Source of the DNA: Verrucomicrobiota bacterium JB022 | GTDB taxonomy: Bacteria > Verrucomicrobiota > Verrucomicrobiia > Opitutales > Oceanipulchritudinaceae | NCBI GenBank assembly: GCA_030673845.1 | Contig: JAUTCQ010000012.1 | Coordinates: forward strand, 433,218 to 497,217 | Length of the DNA: 64,000 nt | Direction of reading: 5' to 3' | Shown: positions 1 through 7,876 of the stretch, in pieces | Layout: every line of letters starts with the position of its first letter | Position numbering within the stretch: position 1 is the stretch's first letter | Translations under genes and position numbers: made by a program | The notes under the pieces: generated by a model | Seen by the model: only the letters and a program-made list of their open reading frames with translations | Database searches by the model: none | Told to the model about the DNA's origin: nothing

Positions 1-821
1 CCAACCCGCGCACGCTGTTGCTCGGCGGCGCCGCCCAGATCGGGATCTTCGCCACCTTCCTCGGTGCGGCCGCCACCCCGTGGTTTACGCTCAAGGAAGC
101 CGCCTCCATCGGTATCATCGGTGGTGCGGACGGCCCGACCTCGATCTACACCTCGTCCATCCTTGCGCCCGATTTGCTGGGGGCGATTGCCGTGGCCGCC
201 TACTCCTACATGGCGCTCGTCCCGGTGATCCAGCCGCCCATCATGCGCCTCTTCACGACCAAGGCGGAGCGCAAGATCCGCATGACGAAGCTGCGCAACG
301 TGAGCAAGCTGGAGAAGCTGGTGTTCGCCGTAGCGGTGATGGGCTTCTGCTGCATCGTGGTGCCCAGCGCGGCCCCGTTGATCGGCATGCTCTTCATCGG
401 CAACATCCTGCGTGAGTGCGGCGTTACCGACCGCCTCTCGAAGGCCGCCCAGAACGAGATCATCAACATCGTGACGATCTTCCTCGGGGTGAGCGTGGGC
501 CTGAAGATGGAGAGCCACAAGTTCCTCGACCCGCGCACGCTCGGCATCCTGGCACTCGGCATCGTGGCTTTCGTGGTCGCAACCGCCGGTGGGGTGTTGA
601 TGGCCAAGCTGATGAACGTCTTCAGCAAGACGAAGATCAACCCGCTGATCGGCAGTGCCGGCGTCAGCGCGGTGCCGATGGCCGCCCGCGTGAGCCACGT
701 GGAGGGCCAGAAGGCCGACTCGTCCAACTACCTGCTCTACCACGCCATGGGCCCCAATGTGGCCGGCGTGATCGGCAGTGCGCTGGCAGCCGGTTACTTC
801 ATCTCGGTGCTCGGGGGTTGA
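1..821 (+). CDS. Sodium ion-translocating decarboxylase subunit beta (partial, 5' end missing)
   Basis: The reading frame is open from the left edge (first whole codon at position 3), so only the C-terminal ~270 residues of a protein usually near 375-430 residues are present. The fragment is mostly hydrophobic and carries the family hallmark [10 protein letters not shown], whose Asp is the Na+/H+ coupling residue in OadB/GcdB/MmdB. It also has the conserved [21 protein letters not shown] stretch. The product is the integral membrane subunit that couples decarboxylation of biotin-bound carboxyl groups to Na+ export. Which decarboxylase it serves (oxaloacetate, methylmalonyl-CoA or glutaconyl-CoA) cannot be told without the alpha and gamma subunits, which would lie to the left. 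Confidence 0.93.
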   Translation, partial: NPRTLLLGGAAQIGIFATFLGAAATPWFTLKEAASIGIIGGADGPTSIYTSSILAPDLLGAIAVAAYSYMALVPVIQPPIMRLFTTKAERKIRMTKLRNVSKLEKLVFAVAVMGFCCIVVPSAAPLIGMLFIGNILRECGVTDRLSKAAQNEIINIVTIFLGVSVGLKMESHKFLDPRTLGILALGIVAFVVATAGGVLMAKLMNVFSKTKINPLIGSAGVSAVPMAARVSHVEGQKADSSNYLLYHAMGPNVAGVIGSALAAGYFISVLGG

Positions 822-852
822 TTCCGGCGACAGTTTGTTTTCTACTGCGGCA

Positions 853-1782
853 ATGGGCTCGATGCTCATTGCCGCTTTTTATAAATTCGTATCGTTCCCG
901 CAGTTCCGCGACTGGCAGCCCCGCATCTTCGAGCGAGGCGAGCAACTGGGCCTGCGTGGCACGGTGCTGGTCGCGCATGAAGGGGTCAACAGCACGCTCG
1001 CGGGCCCGCCCGAAGGCGTCCGCACATTCCTGGATTACCTGGAGCACGAGGTGGGGCTTGGCCCGATCGAGCGCAAGTATGCGGAGACGGCCGAGATGCC
1101 CTTCCGCCGCTGGAAGGTGCGCCTGAAAAAGGAGATCGTGACGATGGGCCAGCCGGGCATCGACCCGAACCAGATCGTGGGCACCTACGTCGCTCCCCAG
1201 GAGTGGAATCGCCTGATTACCGACCCGGAGGTGGTGGTAGTCGATACGCGCAACGATTATGAGGTGGAGCTGGGGACCTTCCAGCGCGCGATCAACCCCA
1301 ATACCGAGTCGTTTCGCGACTTCCCGGAGTGGGTGCGCGAGAACCTCGACCCGGCCCAGCATCGCAAGGTCGCGATGTTTTGCACTGGGGGCATCCGTTG
1401 CGAAAAGGCGACCGCCTACCTCAAGCAACAGGGCTTTGAAGAGGTCTACCACCTGCAGGGCGGCATCCTGAAGTATCTGGAAGAAGTGCCCGCCCAAAAC
1501 AGTACGTGGGAGGGCGAATGCTTCGTCTTCGACGAGCGCGTGACCGTCAACCACGAGCTGGAGCCGGGCACGTATGCGCTCTGCGGCGGCTGTCGCCACC
1601 CGATCGACGCCGGAGACCAGCGCAGCGCCTACTACGAGGAAGGCGTCTCCTGCCCCTACTGCTACGAGGGCCTGAGCGAAGAAAGGCGCGCCAGCCGACG
1701 CGAGCGCCACCGCCAGATGCAACTGGCCAAGCAGCGCGGCTACGATCACCTGGGGGCGAAGCTGCCGCTGCCGGAAGCTTAA
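853..1782 (+). CDS. trhO: tRNA uridine(34) hydroxylase, rhodanese family (TrhO/YceA)
   Basis: About 310 residues with an N-terminal acylphosphatase-like domain (AFYKFVSF, HEGVNSTLAG) followed by a rhodanese domain. The catalytic loop is CTGGIRCEKA, with the active Cys near residue 177. The C-terminus has two CxxC pairs (CGGCRH, CPYC). Family members carry out O2-dependent hydroxylation of U34 in tRNA anticodons. An ATG at 778 is in frame but lies inside the upstream gene, so I start at 853; the ATG at 862 (MLIAAFYKF) is equally plausible and fits family N-termini. No clear Shine-Dalgarno is visible. The stop overlaps the stop of the convergent gene on the other strand. Confidence 0.92.
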   Translation: MGSMLIAAFYKFVSFPQFRDWQPRIFERGEQLGLRGTVLVAHEGVNSTLAGPPEGVRTFLDYLEHEVGLGPIERKYAETAEMPFRRWKVRLKKEIVTMGQPGIDPNQIVGTYVAPQEWNRLITDPEVVVVDTRNDYEVELGTFQRAINPNTESFRDFPEWVRENLDPAQHRKVAMFCTGGIRCEKATAYLKQQGFEEVYHLQGGILKYLEEVPAQNSTWEGECFVFDERVTVNHELEPGTYALCGGCRHPIDAGDQRSAYYEEGVSCPYCYEGLSEERRASRRERHRQMQLAKQRGYDHLGAKLPLPEA

Positions 1783-2750
1783 CTCGCGGCCGCGAAGCGC
1801 TGACGCAGCCAGCGAATGAAGGCAGGCCCCTTGATGCCTACGCCATTGAAATTCGGCTCCAGCATCAGGACGTCTGCCAAGGTGAGCCGGGCAGCATCTT
1901 CCTGAGGCCGGAACGAGTCGACTTGGTTCAGTAGCTCGGTCATGTGCCCATCCAGCTCGACCTCGCCCGGGAGAAAGTCCGCGGAATCCGCATCCATCCG
2001 CAGGCGGCACTTGGGGTTGTAACGGGTGAGGCCACGACTGGTCTCCTCCAGCTCCTGCCCGTCCTGATTGCGGAGAGCGGTCAGGAGCAGGCGCCCCACT
2101 CCACCCGCCAAGGCGACCGGCACCCTGATCCGCTCCAGCGGGTCGAAGAACTCGCGATCGAACCCGCCGCCACGATATTCTGCCGGGTCGAACCAACCGA
2201 CAAAGAGGTCTGGCTGCTTGCTCGGCTGGAGCCCGATCGGGTTTGCATCCAGGCAATGCGGCTCGGGCAGCGGGATCTCGTAGAGCAGAAAAAGATAGTG
2301 CGGGGCCAACGCGCTCTGCCGATCTACCAGGTCGACCGAGGCAAGCCCACGCTCATGCCACTTCAGCGCAGGGCCGGGCGGCAGATAGACCCGCCGCGCC
2401 ATCGCCGTGGCCATCGCCTCCGGGTGCAAGGACTTCGGCGACCACGACTTGAGGACCGAAAACCCGCCGGTAACGCGCGGGCTGCCATCGGGCTGGCGCG
2501 GAGCACGGTAGAAAACGGCAACCTTGCCGCCGCAGGTAAAGTAGACGCCTACCTGCAGGATGGAATGAAGCGATTTGAGCAAAATGCTGCCTGGATCGAC
2601 ACGCAGTTGATCGAGGCTCGTCCAGTCCAGCCGGCGCCGACGGTACGACCGCAACAAGGTGGTGCAGCTCAACTCCCCGGCCTTTACCTGTGCCGCCAAG
2701 TCGCGCACGACCAGTCGTGATGCGCAGGTTTTGGAATCGATCAACTTCAC
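1779..2750 (-). CDS. Hypothetical protein, unrecognised family
   Basis: A 323-residue soluble protein with no signal peptide or membrane segment that I can see. It starts at a GTG immediately downstream of an in-frame TGA, with a GAGG-like site 7 bp upstream. The central part (HYLFLLYEIPLPEPHCLDANPIG) and the C-terminal part (LMLEPNFNGVGIKGPAFIRWLRQRF) look like a folded domain, but I cannot assign a family. The stop codon overlaps that of trhO in convergent orientation. Its promoter region would be 2751-2830, which contains an inverted repeat. Coding seems real because codon use is regular and the intergenic flanks are AT-richer. Confidence 0.7.
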   Translation of the reverse strand: MKLIDSKTCASRLVVRDLAAQVKAGELSCTTLLRSYRRRRLDWTSLDQLRVDPGSILLKSLHSILQVGVYFTCGGKVAVFYRAPRQPDGSPRVTGGFSVLKSWSPKSLHPEAMATAMARRVYLPPGPALKWHERGLASVDLVDRQSALAPHYLFLLYEIPLPEPHCLDANPIGLQPSKQPDLFVGWFDPAEYRGGGFDREFFDPLERIRVPVALAGGVGRLLLTALRNQDGQELEETSRGLTRYNPKCRLRMDADSADFLPGEVELDGHMTELLNQVDSFRPQEDAARLTLADVLMLEPNFNGVGIKGPAFIRWLRQRFAAAS

Positions 2751-2815
2751 CGGAATGCCTCAGCGGCATCTTTGGCAAGCAGGGCACAGGGTCAACCTTA
2801 ATCTAATCTAGCTTA

Positions 2816-2831
2816 CGTTTACGCTTAAACG
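2816..2831. promoter_or_regulatory. Inverted repeat, possible operator
   Basis: CGTTTA-CGCT-TAAACG is a 6 bp perfect inverted repeat in the AT-richer gap between the leftward gene starting at 2750 and the terminator of the large leftward operon. It lies about 65 bp upstream of the 2750 start codon, a suitable place for an operator. The core resembles LacI-family sites in general style only. A chance origin cannot be excluded. Confidence 0.25.
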
Positions 2832-2833
2832 CA

Positions 2834-2860
2834 GAAAAGCCCACACACGGTGGGCTCTTC
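2834..2860 (-). terminator. Rho-independent terminator of the secreted-protein operon
   Basis: Read on the minus strand, GAAGAGCCCAC-cgtgt-GTGGGCTTTTC forms an 11 bp stem with one mismatch, ending in a short T run. It lies about 35 bp beyond the stop of the last gene (2896) of the leftward operon. Confidence 0.65.
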
Positions 2861-2895
2861 AGCATGAATGTAACGAACTTTCGTTCGAAAAAATT

Positions 2896-3495
2896 CTAGG
2901 CGCGACGGCGGCGGAAGCTGGCCCAAAGAAGGGCGCCCGCACCAAAAGCCAAGGCATAGGTACCCGGCTCCGGGATGATCATATAACCTGCGGCACCTGG
3001 CACAACGGATTCAAGACCGGAGATAGCATCGCCATCGGATCCAAGGACCCAGTCGATACCGCGCACAAAGCCGTAGTAATCCCCCTCATTGGCTGCGTTG
3101 CTATCGAACCAGATGAGGCCGAACTCCATGCCGGGGCTAAGCGTCAAGCTGTCGTAAGGCACGTTGACAATGGAACCGATCGCGCCATTGGAAGACAGCG
3201 GCGGAGCGAAGACCGTGGAGGTCAGGCCGTTGATGCCAAACAGGAAAAGATCGTCGCTCAGGCCGCCCCCTGTGGGCAGAAACTGGCTATTGGCCGTAAT
3301 GTCGAACGCGAGGTATTCACCCAGCGCAAACCCGTCACCGCCGGTATCGGCCACGATGGCGAAGTTCATCCCATTGGTGGGGATGCCCTCCGTATTGCCG
3401 AAGCCGGCGAGATTGAAGGTGATCGTCATATCGGCTTGCAGCGCAGAGGCCGAGGCGAGCACACAGGTGAGAGAAAGTGCTTTGATCAAATGCAT
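2896..3495 (-). CDS. Small secreted PEP-CTERM sorting-domain protein
   Basis: A 199-residue protein with an N-terminal signal peptide (MHLIKALSLTCVLASASALQA). The mature region is Gly/Asn/Asp-rich and beta-type. The C-terminus is a PEP-CTERM signal: IPEPGTYALA, a hydrophobic segment, then SFRRRRA. Such tails are recognised by exosortase (EpsH/XrtA type), cut, and the protein is delivered to the outer surface or exopolysaccharide. The mature domain is not recognised. It is the last gene of the leftward operon, 33 bp after the preceding stop. The spacer contains TATACC on the minus strand, so an extra internal promoter is possible. No exosortase gene is in this window. Confidence 0.88.
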   Translation of the reverse strand: MHLIKALSLTCVLASASALQADMTITFNLAGFGNTEGIPTNGMNFAIVADTGGDGFALGEYLAFDITANSQFLPTGGGLSDDLFLFGINGLTSTVFAPPLSSNGAIGSIVNVPYDSLTLSPGMEFGLIWFDSNAANEGDYYGFVRGIDWVLGSDGDAISGLESVVPGAAGYMIIPEPGTYALAFGAGALLWASFRRRRA

Positions 3496-3528
3496 TGAGA
3501 TAGAGATAGAGCTAAGGTATAAAACCTA

Positions 3529-4542
3529 TTATTCCACGTAATCCGGAAGGCGAGAGACGACAAAATTTGTCGGGCTGGAGACCGAGGGCATACGTAATAC
3601 ATAACCGGCACCCGGTGCGAGTATAAACGTATTGTCCACGATATTAAACCCCTGATCGTACCAGCCATAGCCCTCATAGTAAGTCAGTACTGCGCTCGGC
3701 GACTGGTTGTAACCGGCGCTGGACTGGTCGTAGGCGTACAGCATTGTCTGATCGACCAGGCCCAGACCGGAGGCACCGATGTTGACCCCGATCGGGTCGG
3801 AGATCGAAAACGGGTAATCGAGCCTGGCCGCGCGAGCGGGAATCACCTTGCGGTCGCTCGTCAGCGGCACCTGGCCATCGAGGATCACGTCGACATCCGG
3901 AGTGCCCTTTGGCAGGCGCACGATAAAAGATGTGCCCCGCTCGATGGGGAGGTGATCGGCAACGGCGAAATTGGCGTCATACCAGCCGTAGGCCTGCGAA
4001 TAAGTCAGGACGGCTGCGGGCGCCTTGTTCATCGCCGGATCGGTCCGGTCATAGAGGTAGAGGATCGTTTGATCGGGCAGCGGAGCGGCACCCAGAAGGC
4101 TCGCCGGCGTGTGGCTGGGCAGGATGCGGATGATATCGCCCTGCCCCGCGCCGTTTGCGGCATTGGTGGCCACATCGGCCAGCGAATCTCCAGCCAGCGC
4201 CACTTGCAGGGTATTGGTGCCGTTGGCCACGATCCGCAACGCCATGCCATCTTCCACCCCCAGCGTCACAAGCACTTCGTAGGTTTCATCACCCGCGCCT
4301 TGCGGCTGCCACTGATTCGGCGTCCACCCCGGCGTGCCCGCCAAAGTAATGACGTTACCGTCGACCGCTTCAATCCGCCCCTGGTAGAGGTATTGGCGAT
4401 CCAACGGCAGGCCGAGGCGGGTGTCGGAGCCGCCGCGCAAAGTCACGCGCATGGCGCCAGCGGGCTCGGAGAAGGCTTCGATGGCATGGAGGCCAGAGGC
4501 CGCCAGCGCTAGACAGGAGAGAGAAAACAGAAGGAATTTCAT
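3529..4542 (-). CDS. Secreted protein resembling the verrucomicrobial TIGR02597 family
   Basis: 337 residues counted from the ATG at 4542, which overlaps the TGA of the preceding gene (ATGA) and begins a good signal peptide (MKFLLFSLSCLALAASGLHA). An ATG at 4587 is in frame but lies inside the upstream gene. Two internal copies of a motif of the form DQT(I/M)LY.YD...A.YN..P.AVLTY...YGWYD show a duplicated beta-rich domain. From memory this matches the TIGR02597 family, known in Verrucomicrobia and without assigned function. Translational coupling to the protease suggests co-export or a shared complex. Confidence 0.82.
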   Translation of the reverse strand: MKFLLFSLSCLALAASGLHAIEAFSEPAGAMRVTLRGGSDTRLGLPLDRQYLYQGRIEAVDGNVITLAGTPGWTPNQWQPQGAGDETYEVLVTLGVEDGMALRIVANGTNTLQVALAGDSLADVATNAANGAGQGDIIRILPSHTPASLLGAAPLPDQTILYLYDRTDPAMNKAPAAVLTYSQAYGWYDANFAVADHLPIERGTSFIVRLPKGTPDVDVILDGQVPLTSDRKVIPARAARLDYPFSISDPIGVNIGASGLGLVDQTMLYAYDQSSAGYNQSPSAVLTYYEGYGWYDQGFNIVDNTFILAPGAGYVLRMPSVSSPTNFVVSRLPDYVE

Positions 4543-5462
4543 CGGGAGGAGCTTTTGAGGTGTTTCCAGCGGCGCAGGCCGAGGCAAAGGAGGACCAGTA
4601 GCGGGATCGCCGCCGTGTTGGGCTCGGGAATGACGGCGATGCCGGTAATGGAGGAAATCCAGTCGAGGTAGGGCGTGGTGAGGACGCCGCCGGCAGAGTT
4701 GCCGAAGGTGCCGTCGGCGCTCAGCAGGTAGGTGTTGACGCCGACGATTTCGTAACCGTTTTCGCCCATCACGAGCAGAGGCCCGCCGGAGTCGCCCACG
4801 CCGATCATCGACTCACGGTCGTTGCCGAGGCTGCCACCGATCAGACCCACCGTGTCGGGCGCATCAAAGTCGTATTCGAACAGCTCGGCTTGCCCACTGC
4901 CCTCGTCGTCGACCAGCATCACATCGAGTACGTTTTCGCCCACGCGGCGCTGGTCGAGCGTCGCGGCGGTCATGTAGCCGAGGTCGCCGTAGCCGGAGCG
5001 GCCAAAGCCCACCATCGTCACCTCGTCGCCCAGCCCCACCGAGCCGAAGGTCGGGAAGAGCAGCGCTTCGGGCAAGGGCGTGCTGAAGTAGAGCAGCGCG
5101 AGGTCGTCGTTGAGTGAGGGATTGTTGAAGCCCGTAAAGCCGGGATGCACCACGCTGCTGGTCGCCGTGTAGGTGCCGTAGTCCGGCAGGTTGAACTGGA
5201 TCGAGAGCCCACCGTCGACCTGACCGTCGTCATCGTAGTCAACGTTGTGGGCCGCCGTCAGCACCCAGTTGGGCGAGATGGCACTGGCGCTGGCGTAGTA
5301 GAGCTGCGAACTCGTCTGGATGCGCAGCGAGCCGACAAAGCTGAAAGGCGAAGCCGCACCCAAGTCGTCGAGCCGCTGCGTAGGCGAATCGACCGGGAAG
5401 GCGTTGGAATCGCCCGCCAGCACCGTGCGTTGAGGAGAACCGAAATTGAGCGAAACGTCCAT
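4539..5462 (-). CDS. Trypsin-like serine protease with PEP-CTERM tail, no signal peptide
   Basis: 307 residues of the chymotrypsin/S1 fold. The triad is visible as His72 in TAAHNV, Asp120 in NDDLALL and Ser225 in GVGDSGGPL. The C-terminus is a PEP-CTERM tail (VIPEPNTAAIP, hydrophobic stretch, RRWKHLKSSSR). The N-terminus (MDVSLNFGSPQRT) is not a signal peptide, which is odd for a PEP-CTERM protein. The codons just before the ATG read TGA-TTT-CGC-TTT, and that TGA is the stop of the upstream signal-bearing gene in the same frame. A fusion broken by one stop, or readthrough, is therefore possible. The stop overlaps the next start (ATGA). Confidence 0.9.
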   Translation of the reverse strand: MDVSLNFGSPQRTVLAGDSNAFPVDSPTQRLDDLGAASPFSFVGSLRIQTSSQLYYASASAISPNWVLTAAHNVDYDDDGQVDGGLSIQFNLPDYGTYTATSSVVHPGFTGFNNPSLNDDLALLYFSTPLPEALLFPTFGSVGLGDEVTMVGFGRSGYGDLGYMTAATLDQRRVGENVLDVMLVDDEGSGQAELFEYDFDAPDTVGLIGGSLGNDRESMIGVGDSGGPLLVMGENGYEIVGVNTYLLSADGTFGNSAGGVLTTPYLDWISSITGIAVIPEPNTAAIPLLVLLCLGLRRWKHLKSSSR

Positions 5463-5471
5463 AAAGCGAAA

Positions 5472-6959
5472 TCAGTCAGTAACGACCTTGAGGCGGAGGA
5501 AGAGGCGTTCGCCGGTGGCCGGGGCGGCCATGCGGAGCGTCACCTGCTCGGTAGTGGCGTCCACGTCGACCACGGTTTCCGTGCTTTCGGCGGCAAGGAC
5601 GGAGGTCCACGGGCCATCCGGGCGCGGTGCCTGCTCGACCTGATAAGCCAGACCCAGCCGATCCTTGAGTCGGAAGTAGGTAAACGCGACTTGGTCGGTG
5701 CCTTCTTCTCCTTCGCCGCGCGGCTGGCGGGCCCCGGCATCGGAGATGAGCGGGTTGAGCCCGTAGGCGAACTCCAGCAGGTTGGAGCGGCCGTCGCCAT
5801 CCGGGTCGCGCAGCATGCCGGCGATGTCGGGGTTGCCCGCCGAGCCGCCGAAGACGTCCGTTGCCCACTCATTGTAGGTAAAGGTAGGCAGCAGGTCGAA
5901 GAGATCGCTGGTGCCCGTCGCGCCGCCGGAGTGGGTGGCCGTGAGCGTCTGCGCGCCCTCGCCTGCCAGCGCCACGGTGTGGACCAGCAGTTCGCCGTTG
6001 GTGAAGGCGGCAGTCGTGCCCCCACCCTGCTCCAGCGTGGCGGAGCTGGTCAGCTCGACCGTACCGGTAAAGTCGCGCACGATCACGCCATTGCTGTCGA
6101 CGGCGGCAATCGAGATGACGAAGGGCACGCGCGAACGCTGGTCGCCAATCGGATCGAAGACGAAGGAGACGACGCTGCCGGTTTCGCCCTGGAACATCAC
6201 CATCTGGCTCGCCGCCACCGTATAGGTGCCGTCGAAGTCGACCGTCAGGGCCTGCGCGCCCGCCGGGGCGTCTTCACCCAGCACCGTCAGCGTGAGCGGC
6301 ATGGGCGTGGTGAAGTCGAAATTGGTCAGGCCCGCCGCGTTGAGCACGTGGGCGAGGTCGAAATACGCTGCCGAAGCCGCCGCGCCGTCGCCCACCGCCG
6401 CGAAGAGCGGGTAGGCAGAATCGTCGGCGTCGAGGCGCACAATCGCACCGTCGGCGGGCTGGCTGAGCGCGACCATGACCTGTCGGGCTTCGCTGACGAA
6501 GGCCACGTCACTGGCGGTGGTCGCGGTGCCGATGCCGGGATCGTTGGCGAGATTGGGCGTGCCGGAGCCATCGACCGAGCCGGTCGCAAAATAATAGGTG
6601 ACGCCCGGCTGGAGATCGCCCACCCGCACCCACACGAGGCCCTGCGCCGCCACCGCGCCTTGCAGCGCCTGACGCTCGGCAAAGGTGCCGTTGCCGCCCA
6701 CTTCGGGGTCGCCGGCCTTCACCGGGTAAAACTCCACCTCCACCTGATCGGTAATCGGCGTGGTGCCGGTCGCATCGCTGTAGACGGCAAAGGTGGGCGT
6801 GGCGGAGATGTCGGACACCTGCCAGAGCACGTCGAACTGGCGGGCGCTGACGTTGCCCACCTCGACCTGACTGATGGTGACCTGAGCGCTGAGGCTGGCG
6901 CAGAGCGACACCCCGGCCAAGGCCAGGCAGTGGATCGCGCGCATGTTGAAAAGGTTCAT
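5472..6959 (-). CDS. Secreted beta-domain protein with verrucomicrobial 'NLLEFAYGLNP' C-terminal motif
   Basis: 495 residues. The signal peptide spans roughly residues 1-26 (MNLFNMRAIHCLALAGVSLCASLSAQ). An N-terminal fibronectin/Ig-like domain follows (QFDVLWQVSDI, PGVTYYFATGSV), then a central Ig-like domain (VDSNGVIVRDFTGTVELT). The C-terminal module begins DPDGDGRSNLLEFAYGLNP and ends with a GPWTSV...RLFLRLKVV stretch, a common ending of secreted proteins in this phylum. It has no PEP-CTERM or other anchor of its own. The TGA stop is in the same frame as the following trypsin-like gene, which starts 9 bp later. It begins 21 bp after the rhodanese-like gene. Confidence 0.85.
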   Translation of the reverse strand: MNLFNMRAIHCLALAGVSLCASLSAQVTISQVEVGNVSARQFDVLWQVSDISATPTFAVYSDATGTTPITDQVEVEFYPVKAGDPEVGGNGTFAERQALQGAVAAQGLVWVRVGDLQPGVTYYFATGSVDGSGTPNLANDPGIGTATTASDVAFVSEARQVMVALSQPADGAIVRLDADDSAYPLFAAVGDGAAASAAYFDLAHVLNAAGLTNFDFTTPMPLTLTVLGEDAPAGAQALTVDFDGTYTVAASQMVMFQGETGSVVSFVFDPIGDQRSRVPFVISIAAVDSNGVIVRDFTGTVELTSSATLEQGGGTTAAFTNGELLVHTVALAGEGAQTLTATHSGGATGTSDLFDLLPTFTYNEWATDVFGGSAGNPDIAGMLRDPDGDGRSNLLEFAYGLNPLISDAGARQPRGEGEEGTDQVAFTYFRLKDRLGLAYQVEQAPRPDGPWTSVLAAESTETVVDVDATTEQVTLRMAAPATGERLFLRLKVVTD

Positions 6960-6980
6960 ATCGGCAATTGAGGTGCGGAA

Positions 6981-7871
6981 TTACTCGGCGGGCTGCTGAG
7001 GCTCGGCGGTCGGGTCGGTAATGGTGCCACCGCTGCGGCGGTCGGTACCCGAACGGCCGTCGTATTGCAGGATCGTTTCGCCCCCGGCGAGCACGGCCAC
7101 GCGTTCATAACCGGCGGCACGGAGCTGGCGGGCGGTTTCCACGGCAGATTGGTTGTCGTCGTCGACCAGCACGATCAGCGGGCTGGCGGCAGATCCACCA
7201 GACTTGAGCAGCGGATTGGAAGCCGTCGTCGCCTGCGAGGCGGAAGCACGCAGCGGTGCCGGGCGGGAGGCACGGCCAGCCACATCTTGCAATGGGTTGC
7301 CACGGCGGACCTGAGCCTGCGGGAAATGCTGCGACAGGCTTTCCGGCTCCGGCGCAGAGGTCGTTCCGGCGACAGCGCTGGCGCGCAGCGGACGGGCGGA
7401 GGCGGACGCGCGCAGGTCGTAGATCACCACGTCTTCCCCCAAGGCTCCTTGCAGCTCCTGGTAGGAGATCGTCGGCGGACTCTCCTGGGTCATGCCTTTG
7501 GGCTCGGTCGTGACGCCGGAGCGCGTTTGCCAGGCGGCGTAACCACCCTCCAGCAGGTCGGGCTCGATGCCCTTCTTTTGGCTGAGCAGTCGCACGGCCT
7601 CGGCGGCATCCTGGCGACCAAAGCCGTCGGCATAGACGACGACTTCGCCAAAGGGCGGCAACTGGCGCTGGGCCAGCAACGGCAGCGGGATGCTGATCGC
7701 GCCGGGGATGTGGCCCTGCTGATAGAGGGTCGTCGGGCGCAGGTCGATCACGACGGGGGCGTCACCGGCCACGATGGCATCGGCCAGCTCTTCCACCGTA
7801 AGGGCCCACCCCAGCGGGGCGGTGGTGGCAAGTGCTGCGAGCAGCAGGAAGCGAGAAGGCAGGGATTTCAT
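6981..7871 (-). CDS. Secreted tandem rhodanese-like protein lacking catalytic cysteines
   Basis: 296 residues with a signal peptide (MKSLPSRFLLLAALATTAPLGWA) and two rhodanese-like domains. Domain 1 (about 25-125) has VVIDLRPTTLYQQGHIPGA and then VVVYADGFGRQDA where an active enzyme has Y-C-x-x-G-x-R-S. Domain 2 (about 135-275) has DVVIYDLRAS and LIVLVDDDNQSAVETA, also without Cys. Neither domain can form a persulfide, so a binding or structural role outside the cytoplasm is more likely. An Ala/Arg/Ser-rich insert (RPLRASAVAG, RPAPLRASAS) sits inside domain 2. It starts 5 bp after the 1323-residue gene. Confidence 0.85.
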   Translation of the reverse strand: MKSLPSRFLLLAALATTAPLGWALTVEELADAIVAGDAPVVIDLRPTTLYQQGHIPGAISIPLPLLAQRQLPPFGEVVVYADGFGRQDAAEAVRLLSQKKGIEPDLLEGGYAAWQTRSGVTTEPKGMTQESPPTISYQELQGALGEDVVIYDLRASASARPLRASAVAGTTSAPEPESLSQHFPQAQVRRGNPLQDVAGRASRPAPLRASASQATTASNPLLKSGGSAASPLIVLVDDDNQSAVETARQLRAAGYERVAVLAGGETILQYDGRSGTDRRSGGTITDPTAEPQQPAE

Positions 7872-7876
7872 CGGGA

